Source: JAAYZX01 sp040770645
GTDB taxonomy: Bacteria > Actinomycetota > Thermoleophilia > RBG-16-64-13
Assembly (NCBI GenBank): GCA_040770645.1
Contig: JAXGIS010000001.1
Coordinates: 62,001-126,000, forward strand
Direction of reading: 5' to 3'
Length of the DNA: 64,000 nucleotides
The translations under genes were made by a program, and so were the position numbers. Shown here piece after piece: positions 8,894 through 17,528 of the stretch. Under the pieces are notes generated by a model, which was not told the origin of the DNA, made no database searches, and worked only from the letters and a program-made list of their open reading frames with translations. Numbering within the stretch: position 1 is the stretch's first letter; each line of letters begins with the position of its first letter.

Positions 8894-9588
8894 ACTGGAC
8901 GTGGGTGGTTGCCGCTGCGCTGGCGTATCTGATCGGATCCTTTCCCACGGCCTATGTTGTGGCGCTCAGGTGGGCGGGTGTGGACATCCGCACCGTGGGG
9001 AGTGGCAACGTCGGGGGCTCGAACATGCGCGCTGTGCAAGGCGTTTGGGCCACGATTGCGGTGGGAGTGATCGATCTGCTCAAAGGGGCCGGTGCCGTGT
9101 GGCTCACGGTCATGATGGGGTTGGGGACGGGTGCGGCCTGCGTGGCGGCAGTGGCGGTGGTAGTAGGGCATGATTGGTCCGTCTGGCTGAGTCTTCAAGG
9201 TGGCCGAGGTGGTGCGTCATCGCTGGGCACGCTGCTTGTCCTGTTTCCCCTCGGTTTCTTGTGGGTGGTGGGTTTCATGGCCATCGGCAAGCTGACACGG
9301 AGTACAGCCGTCCTGCATCTCTGTGGCGTGATCACATTGCCGGCGGTAGCGGGGCTTATGAGGCAAGGAAACGGCATCGTAATCACGCTGACCGTGCTGG
9401 CAGTGATTATGGTGATCAAGCGCCTCGAGGCCAATCAGCGATTTCAAGTGCCCCTGGAGATGTGCAACAGCCTCCACGCCGGCCCAATGAAGGCTGGGAC
9501 TGGCCGTGCGCGGGTGTATGGACGTCGCCTGTTGCTCGATCGGGACTCTCGCTGGGCGTCGGACTCGCAGTCTCCCGCGGAGAGTTGA
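8890..9588 (+). CDS. plsY: glycerol-3-phosphate acyltransferase PlsY
   Basis: A membrane enzyme that moves the acyl group of acyl-phosphate to glycerol-3-phosphate, the first step of phospholipid synthesis. Recognisable blocks are LIGSFPTAYVV in the first membrane segment, GSGNVGGSN (family consensus GSGNPGATN), and GHDWSVWLSLQGGRGGASSLG (consensus GHxFPxFxxFxGGKGVAT). The substitutions in both glycine-rich motifs make it a divergent member. The start is GTG 8890, overlapping the DegV stop; a longer in-frame reading upstream lies inside degV and is rejected. The protein is 232 residues, with a polar tail of about 40 residues after the last membrane segment that is longer than usual. Confidence 0.85.
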   Translation: MNWTWVVAAALAYLIGSFPTAYVVALRWAGVDIRTVGSGNVGGSNMRAVQGVWATIAVGVIDLLKGAGAVWLTVMMGLGTGAACVAAVAVVVGHDWSVWLSLQGGRGGASSLGTLLVLFPLGFLWVVGFMAIGKLTRSTAVLHLCGVITLPAVAGLMRQGNGIVITLTVLAVIMVIKRLEANQRFQVPLEMCNSLHAGPMKAGTGRARVYGRRLLLDRDSRWASDSQSPAES

Positions 9589-9830
9589 CGCGGCCATTGA
9601 CATGCACGGGCCAGATGCATACGAGAATGCGCCGCATCATCGGGAAATGGATATTCAGCACGTCGGCGGCGAGGATCTCGTGGGGTTCATCGAGCAACTC
9701 GGTCGGCTTGGGGTAGGAGTGGCTCTGGGACATGCGCAGAAGCACCCGGGCCCGTCGTCGTTTGACGGCGATACCTCTGCCTCCGACGGCCCCTGTACCC
9801 GGCCGTGGATGAAGAAGAGGCCGGGGCGGG
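9589..9830. other. gap between plsY and the oxidoreductase gene, no gene assigned
   Basis: A plus-strand frame (to 9838) and a minus-strand frame (LDEPHEILAADVLNIHFPMM) both run through it. Neither has a ribosome site or recognised family. It may be a decayed gene. Confidence 0.3.
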
Positions 9831-11253
9831 TTATTTGAGCAGTTCGGTCTTGCAGAAGTCGCGTCCCAGATCGAACCCTCCCAGGACAACGTCATCCTTC
9901 TCCGTGGTGGCTCCCGTGACGGCTCGGGCCTGCAGACTCGCAGACCGGTCCCAGCAGGTCTGAAGCCCCGACTGCCAACATGCCGGCTACGCTGACCAAC
10001 CTGACAGCCCGCTCCACCGCAGATGCCGGCTTCCCAACTCCAAAACCACCGAATCAGAAGCACTCAGCCCCCGTTCCGCAGTCCCATGGATATAGGTACC
10101 CACCACTGCGCCGCGGGGTCGGCGAGCTGGTCATGGGTCTGGATAGGCCGCGCCGTTACTGAGCTTAAGTGCGCCCTCATGGGTCAAGACCCGGTCCCAG
10201 CATGAAGCCCTGACCGCACATGCCGGCTACGTGAAACAGCCCCTCCACACCGCAGTCCCAACCCACCACCGGTGAAGCATCCGGGGTCATGGGATATAGG
10301 CCGCGCTGCGCCGCACGCGCAAGTTCTGAGCCGCGGCATGAGATCTACGATGCGAGCGGCAACCTGGGGAGGAAGGTCGATGTCTCCCGTCGATCAGCCG
10401 CTAGGATGGGAGGCTCTGGGGTAATACAGAAAACCAGTTGGCCACGGTCGCTCTGGTAGAAGTAGAAGTTCTTTGAGCCCTCGGCCGGGCGAATGTCAAC
10501 CACCATAGCCGTGAACAGCCGTGCGAAAGGCTCGGTGATACCGGCCTCGTGCGCCTCGGCCACAACGGGGAGGTCGAGGCCCGAACGGGTGCAGAGCTCA
10601 CCGGCATTGGCGCCGGCCGCGTCGATCACGACGCCGGCCGGGATGGTTTCTCCGGCGGCCGTGCGCCCGCGGTCCGCACGGCCGCCTTGGATCACTATCT
10701 TCTCCACAGGTTCACGGAAACGGAACTCGGCTCCCAGGCTGCACGCCCGGCGATGGAAGGCGTTGGCGCACAGAAGGGGCGACGCCGAACCATCGTGGGG
10801 GGAGTAGTGACCCCCGAGTAGCCCCTGGGGGTTGATGCCGGGAACGATTTCGCGAACCACGTCGGCGCTTACGAAATCAACCCGCAAGCCGTGGCCGCGC
10901 TGGACGGGGAGCAGTCCCAGCAGCGCGTCCCTGTCTTGCTCACGGTAGGTGGGGAACACATAGCCGCCCTGAAGCCACTCCAAGTCGTCGCCGTGCGTTT
11001 CTTTCCAGGTGGATACGATCTCCAGGGTGCGCAGGCAGGCCGTGATCTTCGCCGGGTCAGAGTGGGTGGCGCGAATCCCGCCGATGGCCGCCTTGTTCTC
11101 GCCCTGGCCGGGCGATGGTCGACCGTCGAGAACCAGTACTCTCATCCTCAACTCGGCTAGGGACATAGCGATGGGGATACCCACCGAGCCGGCGCCTACG
11201 ACCACTACGTCGTAGATCCGGCTGCCGCTTCGGCCCAAAGTGAGATCGGTCAT
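9831..11253 (-). CDS. FAD-dependent amine/imino-acid oxidoreductase (DAO family), 3' end scrambled
   Basis: N-terminal FAD-binding GAGSVGIP within a Rossmann beta-alpha-beta, then AAIGGIRATHSDPAKI and GGYVFPT, typical of the sarcosine oxidase beta / glycine oxidase (DAO) family. The frame is clean from ATG 11253 to about 10350. There a missing C in CCCC breaks it; the right frame resumes with LPQVAARIVDLMPRL. The conserved C-terminal block follows in another frame (LYPMTPDASPVVGWD, GLFHVAGMCGQGFMLGPGL). The natural end, ARAVTGATTEKDDVVLGGFD to stop TAA at 9831-9833, appears only after about 200 bases of degraded near-copies of that block. The start overlaps the stop of the next subunit gene (ATGA), so it belongs to the three-gene operon starting at 13414. 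Confidence 0.75.
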
Positions 11254-13169
11254 GTGCGCCTCCCTTCCGAACCCGCGAGGGTACCCAGGGGCACCTCGAT
11301 GAACAGGGGACGCTCGGTGAGGGGGGTGACTTCGGTGGGCGGTACGCCCTCCTGGCGGAGCAGCGGCTCCAAGAGTGGGCGGCAGGTTTTGCCCCCACAC
11401 GAGCCCATCCCGACCCGCGTCAGCGCCTTGAGTTGATTGAGATCTCGCGCCCCGGCTCGGATGGCTGCGCGGATCTCAGTCTCCGTCACTCGTTCGCAGC
11501 GACAGACCACGGCCGTTGACCGGTCCTCGGTATCGCTGATGCTCGGCTCGCAAAGGGCCGGCGCGTCGCTGGGGCCGGGGTCGGATGCGGATGCCGTGAT
11601 GGCGGCGGTAGGGGGGCTGCCCGTTGGCCGGATACCGGCTGCTCGTCCCGCCAGTTCGCGCGGCAGGCTAAGCTGCACCAGTGAGGTGGCGGGGTAGTCT
11701 GGTGACGGCTTCAGTACGCGGGTGACCGAGAATGTGCCCAGCGGCTCACCTTCCCGATCGACAACCATCACGGGCGTGTCTTTGCCCAGGCCCTCTGTGG
11801 ACAACTCCCACGGCAGCGTGACCAGGGGGTTCTCATGGTCTCTCCGAGAGTCAACCAGCGTGATGGCCAGACCGGGACAGATGCGCACGCATTTCAAGCA
11901 GGCCCTGCAGGAGTCCGGCTTGAAGAGATAAGGTACGCCTGTGATGGTGTCGTTCACTGTGGCAATGGCCCCCTCGGGGCACACCGAAGTGCAGGGGTTG
12001 CACGGGATCTCCTGCAGGCAGTGGAACACCGGTTCCACCTTGCCTCTCTCGAGAAGGCCGCGCCACGGGTGGGTGGCTCCCGGTTTGGAACGCAGAACGG
12101 CCAGGGTCGTCTCGTGCGCGGTATCTGGGCTTGCGACCGTAGATATTCCCTCCGGCCGCAGGGTTTTGGCGATTTGCCGCCCGGCGATGCGACCATCAAT
12201 CATGGCCGCCGACGCCTCCGCAATCTCGGCGGCATCTCCGGCGCGGAGCACAGGCAGACCGGCGTCGACGGCCTTGCGATAGAACTCGTCCACTTCAGTC
12301 AGTCCGACTGCGATCAGAATCGTGTCCACCGCCAGCGTACGCTCGGATCCCTGGATGATGGCCCCACCCTCTTCCACGGCGGCAATGACGGCCTTCTCCA
12401 CGTGCTCATCACCCTCGGCTCTGAGTATGGTGTGGCGCGTGAGGATGGGCACGCCCAGGCGCCGCAGCTTGTCGGCGTGCACGGCGTACCCACCTACCGC
12501 GGGCAAGAACTCCACCACGGCTGCCACGTCCATCCCCGCCTGCAGTGCGTGGTAGGCCGCGATGAGTCCCACGTTGCCTGCGCCCACCACAAGAAGCCTC
12601 CGGGAACAGGCCACCAGATCTCGGTTCACCAGTGTCTGGAAGGCGCCGGCGCCGACTACGCCGGGGAGGGTGTTGCCTGGAAACGGTAGCATGCGTTCGC
12701 GTGCCCCCGTGGCCACCAGCAAATGCCGTGGCCGGACCAGTCGGTAGACGGAATCGTTGGGTAGGCCCGTCCCTGTGACCAGACCTACTACTCCATCGGA
12801 GTAGACGGCCACGGCGGTGGTGTCCAGCCAGACCTGGATCGTGGGCAGCTCGGCGACCAGCGCCGCCATGACGCGCCCTATCTCGTAGCCCCTGGTCCCG
12901 GCTCGGCTATCCTGCTCGGATCCAAAGAACTTGTGTGTTTGCAGCACCAGTTTGCCGCCAAGCTCATGCTTGTCGTCCACCAGGAGGGTGTCGACGCCGG
13001 AAGCTCCCAGTTCCAACGCTGCGGCCAGGCCGGCCGGACCGCCACCTATCACCAACACATCCACGTCGAGGGTGGGAATTGGCGCGAGCTTGGCCGGTGT
13101 GTCGTCCTCGGGCAGTTGCGGCACCCCCTCCACCGGCGCGAGCGCCATACCCCGGCGAAGAAGGGTCAT
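11250..13169 (-). CDS. FAD/NAD-binding oxidoreductase with 4Fe-4S and BFD-like domains
   Basis: 639 residues in several domains. A two-dinucleotide-binding fold has GGGPAGLAAALE (about residue 40) and GAGNVGLIAAYHA. A ferredoxin-like insert follows (CNPCTSVCP and CRACLKCVRICP), probably two [4Fe-4S] clusters. At the C-terminus is a BFD-like [2Fe-2S] domain (VVCRCERVTETEI, then MGSCGGKTC). This matches the alpha/large subunit of heteromeric dye-linked dehydrogenases (hydrogen cyanide synthase B, octopine/nopaline oxidase A, hydroxyproline and sarcosine oxidase types), here with the extra ferredoxin. The start is set at ATG 13169 because it overlaps the TGA of the upstream 2Fe-2S gene (ATGA). 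The ferredoxin insert suggests electrons pass to a low-potential carrier, not oxygen, in an anaerobe. Confidence 0.85.
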   Translation of the reverse strand: MTLLRRGMALAPVEGVPQLPEDDTPAKLAPIPTLDVDVLVIGGGPAGLAAALELGASGVDTLLVDDKHELGGKLVLQTHKFFGSEQDSRAGTRGYEIGRVMAALVAELPTIQVWLDTTAVAVYSDGVVGLVTGTGLPNDSVYRLVRPRHLLVATGARERMLPFPGNTLPGVVGAGAFQTLVNRDLVACSRRLLVVGAGNVGLIAAYHALQAGMDVAAVVEFLPAVGGYAVHADKLRRLGVPILTRHTILRAEGDEHVEKAVIAAVEEGGAIIQGSERTLAVDTILIAVGLTEVDEFYRKAVDAGLPVLRAGDAAEIAEASAAMIDGRIAGRQIAKTLRPEGISTVASPDTAHETTLAVLRSKPGATHPWRGLLERGKVEPVFHCLQEIPCNPCTSVCPEGAIATVNDTITGVPYLFKPDSCRACLKCVRICPGLAITLVDSRRDHENPLVTLPWELSTEGLGKDTPVMVVDREGEPLGTFSVTRVLKPSPDYPATSLVQLSLPRELAGRAAGIRPTGSPPTAAITASASDPGPSDAPALCEPSISDTEDRSTAVVCRCERVTETEIRAAIRAGARDLNQLKALTRVGMGSCGGKTCRPLLEPLLRQEGVPPTEVTPLTERPLFIEVPLGTLAGSEGRRT

Positions 13170-13414
13170 GCACCCTTGACCGGAACGCCGTCCGCCATGA
13201 CCAGGCACGCGGAGCACTGTCCGTTGGCACAGAACAGGCCCTGAGGGCTCCCGTCTTTGGGGTGATGGCCAAAACACTCGACGCCGGCAGCCATGAGGGC
13301 CGCAGTGATGGTCTCTCCTTCGTAGCCGGTGAAAACCTGCCCGGCCCATGTGAATGTGATCGGCTGCCGGGTCGGCACCTCGAGCACAGGGTGGTTGTCA
13401 ATCCTTCTGGTCAT
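13166..13414 (-). CDS. small 2Fe-2S protein, HcnA-like subunit
   Basis: 82 residues. The fold and motif match the N-terminal [2Fe-2S] domain of sarcosine oxidase alpha and the separate HcnA/OoxC-type small subunits: FTGYEGETITAALMAAGVE, then GLFCANGQCSACLVMADGVP. Three cysteines of a plant-type cluster are clear. The fourth, normally just after this point, is missing because the frame stops at 13166. Either the protein is really short or a base error cut it. It is the first gene of the three-gene operon and overlaps the next by ATGA. The likely role is electron transfer within the dehydrogenase complex. Confidence 0.75.
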   Translation of the reverse strand: MTRRIDNHPVLEVPTRQPITFTWAGQVFTGYEGETITAALMAAGVECFGHHPKDGSPQGLFCANGQCSACLVMADGVPVKGA

Positions 13415-13512
13415 GCACTTATCCTGGTAGCGTGGGAACGTCAGTCTGAGGATACCAGCCTACGCGGCAGAACCGCTTGCGGGTGTCGGTTAACCCTGGG
13501 ACAATCTGAAGT

Positions 13513-14096
13513 ATGGATGCACTCGTGTTGTCCGCCCTAGGGGTGGATCCGGTTCACGGATCGGCGGTCTCCGCGGTGCTCCTGGAAGCTTTGGCCGCCC
13601 GCAGTTTCAAGGTGCAGGTGGTTGACGTGGTGGCGGCCGATGTGCACGGGTGCCGCGGATGTGGAAGTTGTGGGCTCAAGACCCCGGGCCGGTGCGTCAT
13701 CGAGGACGACATGCAGGAAATCTATCCGCGCATCGTCTCCTCTGATCTGATGGTCTACGCCACTCCCGTCAGCTTCGGGGCCCATCGCTCGGAGCTGAAG
13801 CGCGTGTTGGATCGTTTCCAACCGCTGATGGTCCCCTTCTACCTATTGCGGGATGGGGAGATGAATTTCCGGCCACGTTACCCTCGGCGACCGGCACTGT
13901 TGGGAGTGGGTGTTCTGTCTGCGCCTGATGCCGATCAGGAAGAAGCGTACAGGCTCCTGATTGCGCGCCACGCTTCCAACATGGCAGCTCTGCCCGCGCC
14001 ACGGCTGTGCTGACCGCGGTGAATCCGGCAGAAGCCTTGCGCGCGAGCGTGGATACAGCACTGGATTCCCTCGGATTGTGCGGTAGCGCGGCATGA
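13513..14096 (+). CDS. flavodoxin-fold iron-sulfur flavoprotein (one frameshift)
   Basis: An NADPH-dependent FMN reductase-like protein with a cysteine cluster, CRGCGSCGLKTPGRCVIEDDM (around residues 50-70), as in iron-sulfur flavoproteins. VYATPVSFGAHRSELKRVLDR is the flavin-site segment. The frame as given stops at TGA 14011-14013. A one-base shift near 13990 restores a natural end, ARATAVLTAVNPAEALRASV onward, and a TGA at 14094-14096 that overlaps the next start (ATGA at 14093). I take the shift as an error. It is divergent from the dehydrogenase operon and shares its 100-base promoter region. Confidence 0.75.
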
Positions 14097-14893
14097 CCGA
14101 CGTGTTGCTCATCAATGGTAGTCCCCGAGCAGGGTCCAATACCCGCGCCATTATCACTTATCTTGAAGATAGGCTCACGGACCTGGGTGCCGCAGTTGAC
14201 CAGTTTCACATTACGGCTCGTGGCCCCTCGGACGAGGAGTTGGAGAGATTCCTAGCGGCTACACGCCACTACGAGTCTATCGTGTTTGCCTCGCCTCTTT
14301 ACTTCGATGGGTTGCCGGCGGTGACACAGGCTTTTCTCGAGCGCGTGTACAGAATCCTTGTGGACCGCTCTTTGGCGGGCGAGGCTGCTACTGCCGTGAA
14401 CAGCATAGATACGGCCCGCATCCGGCGTCGTGTCGGCTCTCGGCTTCCGTTGGCGGAAAGAGAGAAGGGGAGGCGTGCTCGTCCGGCACCGGATCCCGTT
14501 TCGGCCGCCGGCCCCCTGTTCTATGGGCTGATCCATTCGGGGTTCGTGGAACCGGCGCAGCGGCGCCCGGCGATATGGACGCTGGAGTTGTTCGCGCGCG
14601 CCATGCAATGGCCGTGGCGCGGCGCTATCAGCTTGGGAGGCACCTCTCCCATCGACGGGCGGCCGCTCGACGAGGTGGGTCGCCTGGCCGCGGTGGCAAG
14701 AGAGGGTCTGGCGCTGGCTTCCCGGGAGATCGTTTGCGGCCGTCCGCTCTCGACGGACACGCTCCTCGTTTGCGATCGCTCTCCATTTGCTCTACTTCCG
14801 CGTAGCGTGGCTATGGGGGTGATCAACGCTCGCACGCGGTCGTATGCACGGAAGAAGGGGATCGACGTGTCGGCCAGACCGTACTCCGGCTGA
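14093..14893 (+). CDS. NAD(P)H-dependent flavodoxin-like oxidoreductase
   Basis: 266 residues. The N-terminus LLINGSPRAGSNTRAIITYLED is the phosphate-binding loop of the flavodoxin-like FMN reductases, and FASPLYFDGLPAVTQAFLERVY is the second flavin contact. The C-terminal half (after about residue 120) is an extension I do not recognise; it is arginine-rich, then VCGRPLSTDTLL. It overlaps the upstream flavoprotein gene by ATGA, so the two are probably co-expressed. Substrate unknown. Confidence 0.7.
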   Translation: MTDVLLINGSPRAGSNTRAIITYLEDRLTDLGAAVDQFHITARGPSDEELERFLAATRHYESIVFASPLYFDGLPAVTQAFLERVYRILVDRSLAGEAATAVNSIDTARIRRRVGSRLPLAEREKGRRARPAPDPVSAAGPLFYGLIHSGFVEPAQRRPAIWTLELFARAMQWPWRGAISLGGTSPIDGRPLDEVGRLAAVAREGLALASREIVCGRPLSTDTLLVCDRSPFALLPRSVAMGVINARTRSYARKKGIDVSARPYSG

Positions 14894-14919
14894 ATGTAGG
14901 TGGTTGGGTCGTCCCTGCC

Positions 14920-15534
14920 ATGAGACGTGAACCGCCCGCGATCACGCCCGAGCGCACCGCGCTGTTGGTGGTGGACATGCAACGGGCATTCCTGGATGCG
15001 CGTGGGGTGATGTCTCTGCCGGAGGCGGTGGACATCATGCCCGTGGTGGCTGGGGTGGTTGCACGCTGTCGCGCAACCGGTGTGAGAGTAGTGTGGACGC
15101 GGATGAGTCACGATGGGCCGGTGGGCGGTGCGTACCGGGAACTCTTCCCACAGCACTTCCTCTCCGACGGATCGCCCAAGTTGGGGCGCAACAGCGGCGA
15201 CTATCAGATAGCCCCCGACTTGGATCCACATCCGGAGGACCTGTACGTCGACAAGACCAGCTACTCCGCCTTCCGGGGTACGGGCCTCGAGGCCCGGTTA
15301 CGGGTAGATGGGTGCGATACTACGGTGATATGCGGCATCGCCACGAATGTCTGTTGTGAGTCCACGGCTCGCGACGCGTTCGCACTCGGTTTCCGGGTGA
15401 TCGTCCTGTCCGACGCCACTGCGAGCGGCAGTCGCGAGGCACACCAAGCCTCTCTTCGGACTCTGGGCCTGGCGTTCGGGTGGGTCATATCCAGCACTGA
15501 GTTGTTTGGGGCACTCGATGCCCGGGCTTCGTGA
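14920..15534 (+). CDS. isochorismatase-family cysteine hydrolase
   Basis: 204 residues, normal for the family. The catalytic triad is visible: Asp19 in LLVVDMQRAF, Lys about 111 in YVDKTSYSAF, and Cys in GIATNVCCESTARDA about residue 145, preceded by the cis-peptide region. Members hydrolyse amides or ureido groups (nicotinamidase, N-carbamoylsarcosine amidase, ureidoacrylate amidase). The nearby sarcosine-oxidase-like operon makes an N-carbamoylsarcosine or similar amide substrate conceivable, but this is only context. The stop is one base from the convergent deacetylase gene's stop. Confidence 0.85.
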   Translation: MRREPPAITPERTALLVVDMQRAFLDARGVMSLPEAVDIMPVVAGVVARCRATGVRVVWTRMSHDGPVGGAYRELFPQHFLSDGSPKLGRNSGDYQIAPDLDPHPEDLYVDKTSYSAFRGTGLEARLRVDGCDTTVICGIATNVCCESTARDAFALGFRVIVLSDATASGSREAHQASLRTLGLAFGWVISSTELFGALDARAS

Positions 15535-15535
15535 T

Positions 15536-16771
15536 CTACGGCTCGTAGGTGACGACTCGGAGTCCAAGGTCGTTGCGTGGTTGCCCCAGCACCGAGGCCA
15601 GCGTGACGGGGTATGAGATCGTGTCGGGATCCCCGTCAGAGACGAAGCGGATGCCCGGGTTGTCGCGGAAGTCCTTGAGATACACCGCTAGGTTGCCCTT
15701 CACCACGGGCACTCTCTTGATACGGTATGGGTCGAAGCGATCCGAGAACGGCGAGGGTGTGGGGCCACCGGCGGCGTCGAGCGCCGCCGAGAACTTGTAG
15801 GGTGTGCCCTGATATTCGCCCTCAGCGAGAATCGACACGTCTGTGGGATAGTATCCATAAGGAACCGCGAGCGTGGTGACCTTGTAGCCGCTTCCGATCA
15901 ACTCCTCGAGTTCCGTTTGTGATTCCGCCAACTCCTTCGCGATCTGCTCGCGGCTCAGCGTCCGCAGGTCGGCATGGGTGCGTGTATGGCTGCCGATTTC
16001 ATAACCCCAGGCCACGAGTTGTTGAAGTTTGGCCTGTGCATGCTCCGGTTGACCGAAGATGATGTCTTTCTCGGGGTAGACATAGAGGAGTGGGGAGAAA
16101 AGCGCTTTGGGCGCCCAATTGCCTGCGCGCACTGCAGCCTGCATGATGCCCACCGCGCAGTCAGGGTCGAGCGAACCGTCTTCCAGGATGCGATATTGTC
16201 CGGGACTCGAGTCGTCGAAGGTAAGGATCACCGGACTTTTGCCGGCGGGCACATCAAATCGGCCGGAGGCAAACTCACGGGCGGTGATGGGGTAGTAACC
16301 CTCGGCCTTGAGTGTCTCGATATCTTGTCGGAACTCCTGATAAGTGCGATGCAGGTCGTCCGATGTGCCGTCGGTGCTGATGCGGTGATACTCGAGAATG
16401 AGAACCAGACCCATCTCGTTGGCCCCCACAGCTTTGGCTGATTCGGGGGTGGTCTGCACGGCTGGGAGTGCGTGGGCGATGTCGCCGGCCGGTTTCGCTG
16501 CGGTGTCAGAGCCATCGGTTACGGAGAGGGCGGTTTGCTCGGCGGCGACAGACACCGCGTAGCCGGAGCCTGAGGCGCCGGCTGCTTGTCGCCGGCCCAC
16601 GAAGAGACCTGCGCAGAAGCCGACGCCCAACCCAATCATAAGCGCTACGAAGAGGATCAGGCTGAGCCGATTTTTGCGCGGTGCCCGGTGCTTTGGCCGG
16701 TAGCGTGGCTCAGGCTTCCGGCCGCCGATGGTTGCGCGGGTCGCGGAGTAGTCTCTGCGTTCGCTGGGCAT
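15536..16771 (-). CDS. membrane-anchored polysaccharide deacetylase
   Basis: 411 residues. A very basic N-terminal tail (about 35 residues) is followed by one membrane helix (LSLILFVALMIGLGVGFCAGL), so the catalytic domain faces outward. NodB-homology motifs are LEYHRIS, TFDDS (about residue 183, catalytic Asp) and SHTRTHAD (about 259-266, metal-binding His pair). It removes acetyl groups from a cell-surface glycan such as peptidoglycan; the exact substrate is not readable. It is the promoter-distal gene of a leftward envelope region. Confidence 0.85.
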   Translation of the reverse strand: MPSERRDYSATRATIGGRKPEPRYRPKHRAPRKNRLSLILFVALMIGLGVGFCAGLFVGRRQAAGASGSGYAVSVAAEQTALSVTDGSDTAAKPAGDIAHALPAVQTTPESAKAVGANEMGLVLILEYHRISTDGTSDDLHRTYQEFRQDIETLKAEGYYPITAREFASGRFDVPAGKSPVILTFDDSSPGQYRILEDGSLDPDCAVGIMQAAVRAGNWAPKALFSPLLYVYPEKDIIFGQPEHAQAKLQQLVAWGYEIGSHTRTHADLRTLSREQIAKELAESQTELEELIGSGYKVTTLAVPYGYYPTDVSILAEGEYQGTPYKFSAALDAAGGPTPSPFSDRFDPYRIKRVPVVKGNLAVYLKDFRDNPGIRFVSDGDPDTISYPVTLASVLGQPRNDLGLRVVTYEP

Positions 16772-16927
16772 GATATGCCGATTCTACGCCATTGGTGTGC
16801 TTGCGGCAGCCGGGAGCGTACGGCGCGGCACGTTGGCCACGCTCACCGAAGCGCATCAATGGCTCTGGATCCACGTGGTGACGCCGCATCATCTCCGCTC
16901 CGAGGCGAATAAAGCCCGGTGTGGGCT

Positions 16928-17443
16928 CTATTCGCCCACGGTCACCTGGCGAATGATCACCGGCTCCCGTGGCACGTCGGCATGCGGTCCCCTTCTTCCT
17001 GTGGGTACCCCTGCAATGGCGTCCACCACATCCATGCCCTCCACCACTTTGCCGAATACGGCGTAACCCCATCCCTGGGAGCTCTTGTCTGTGTGATTGA
17101 GGAAATTGTTGTCTGCGACGTTGATGAAGAACTGGCTGGTGGCGCTGTGGGGATCGGACGTACGCGCCATGGCGGCCGTGCCCCTATCATTGGTGAGGCC
17201 GTTGGCTGCTTCGTTGCGTATAGGGCTGCCGGTGGGCTTCTGGCGCATGTCGGCGGTGAAGCCCCCTCCCTGGATCATGAATCCGGGGATCACCCGGTGG
17301 AATATGACATTGTCGTAATGGCCGGCGTGGGCATAGTTGAGGAAGTTGGCCACCGTCTCCGGAGCCTCGGCGGCAAAGAGTTCCAGTGTGATGTCCCCCA
17401 TGGATGTGCTGAGAGTGAGACGGGGGTTGGTCTGGTCGGGCAT
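16928..17443 (-). CDS. peptidyl-prolyl cis-trans isomerase, cyclophilin type
   Basis: A compact 171-residue cyclophilin with no signal peptide, so cytoplasmic. Active-site blocks are FHRVIPGFMIQGGGF (catalytic Arg), ATSQFFINVADNNFLN, and YAVFGKVVEGMDVVDAI. I start at ATG 17443 (MPDQTNPRLTL); longer in-frame readings reach into the neighbouring membrane protein gene and have no family similarity. It lies between the deacetylase and the large membrane protein genes, all leftward. Confidence 0.88.
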   Translation of the reverse strand: MPDQTNPRLTLSTSMGDITLELFAAEAPETVANFLNYAHAGHYDNVIFHRVIPGFMIQGGGFTADMRQKPTGSPIRNEAANGLTNDRGTAAMARTSDPHSATSQFFINVADNNFLNHTDKSSQGWGYAVFGKVVEGMDVVDAIAGVPTGRRGPHADVPREPVIIRQVTVGE

Positions 17444-17528
17444 GTGCGGCCCTGCCTTTCGCTGCTTGGGGATGTCGTCTCCCGATTCTCGCACATGGAG
17501 CTTATTCGGTTGCCTGATCCCGGGGGCC

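Noticed and set aside
13513..14013. In-frame TGA at 14011-14013 read as selenocysteine in the flavoprotein gene
   Set aside because: A second TGA follows two codons later in the same frame, while a one-base shift restores a natural C-terminus that overlaps the next start. A frameshift explains it better.
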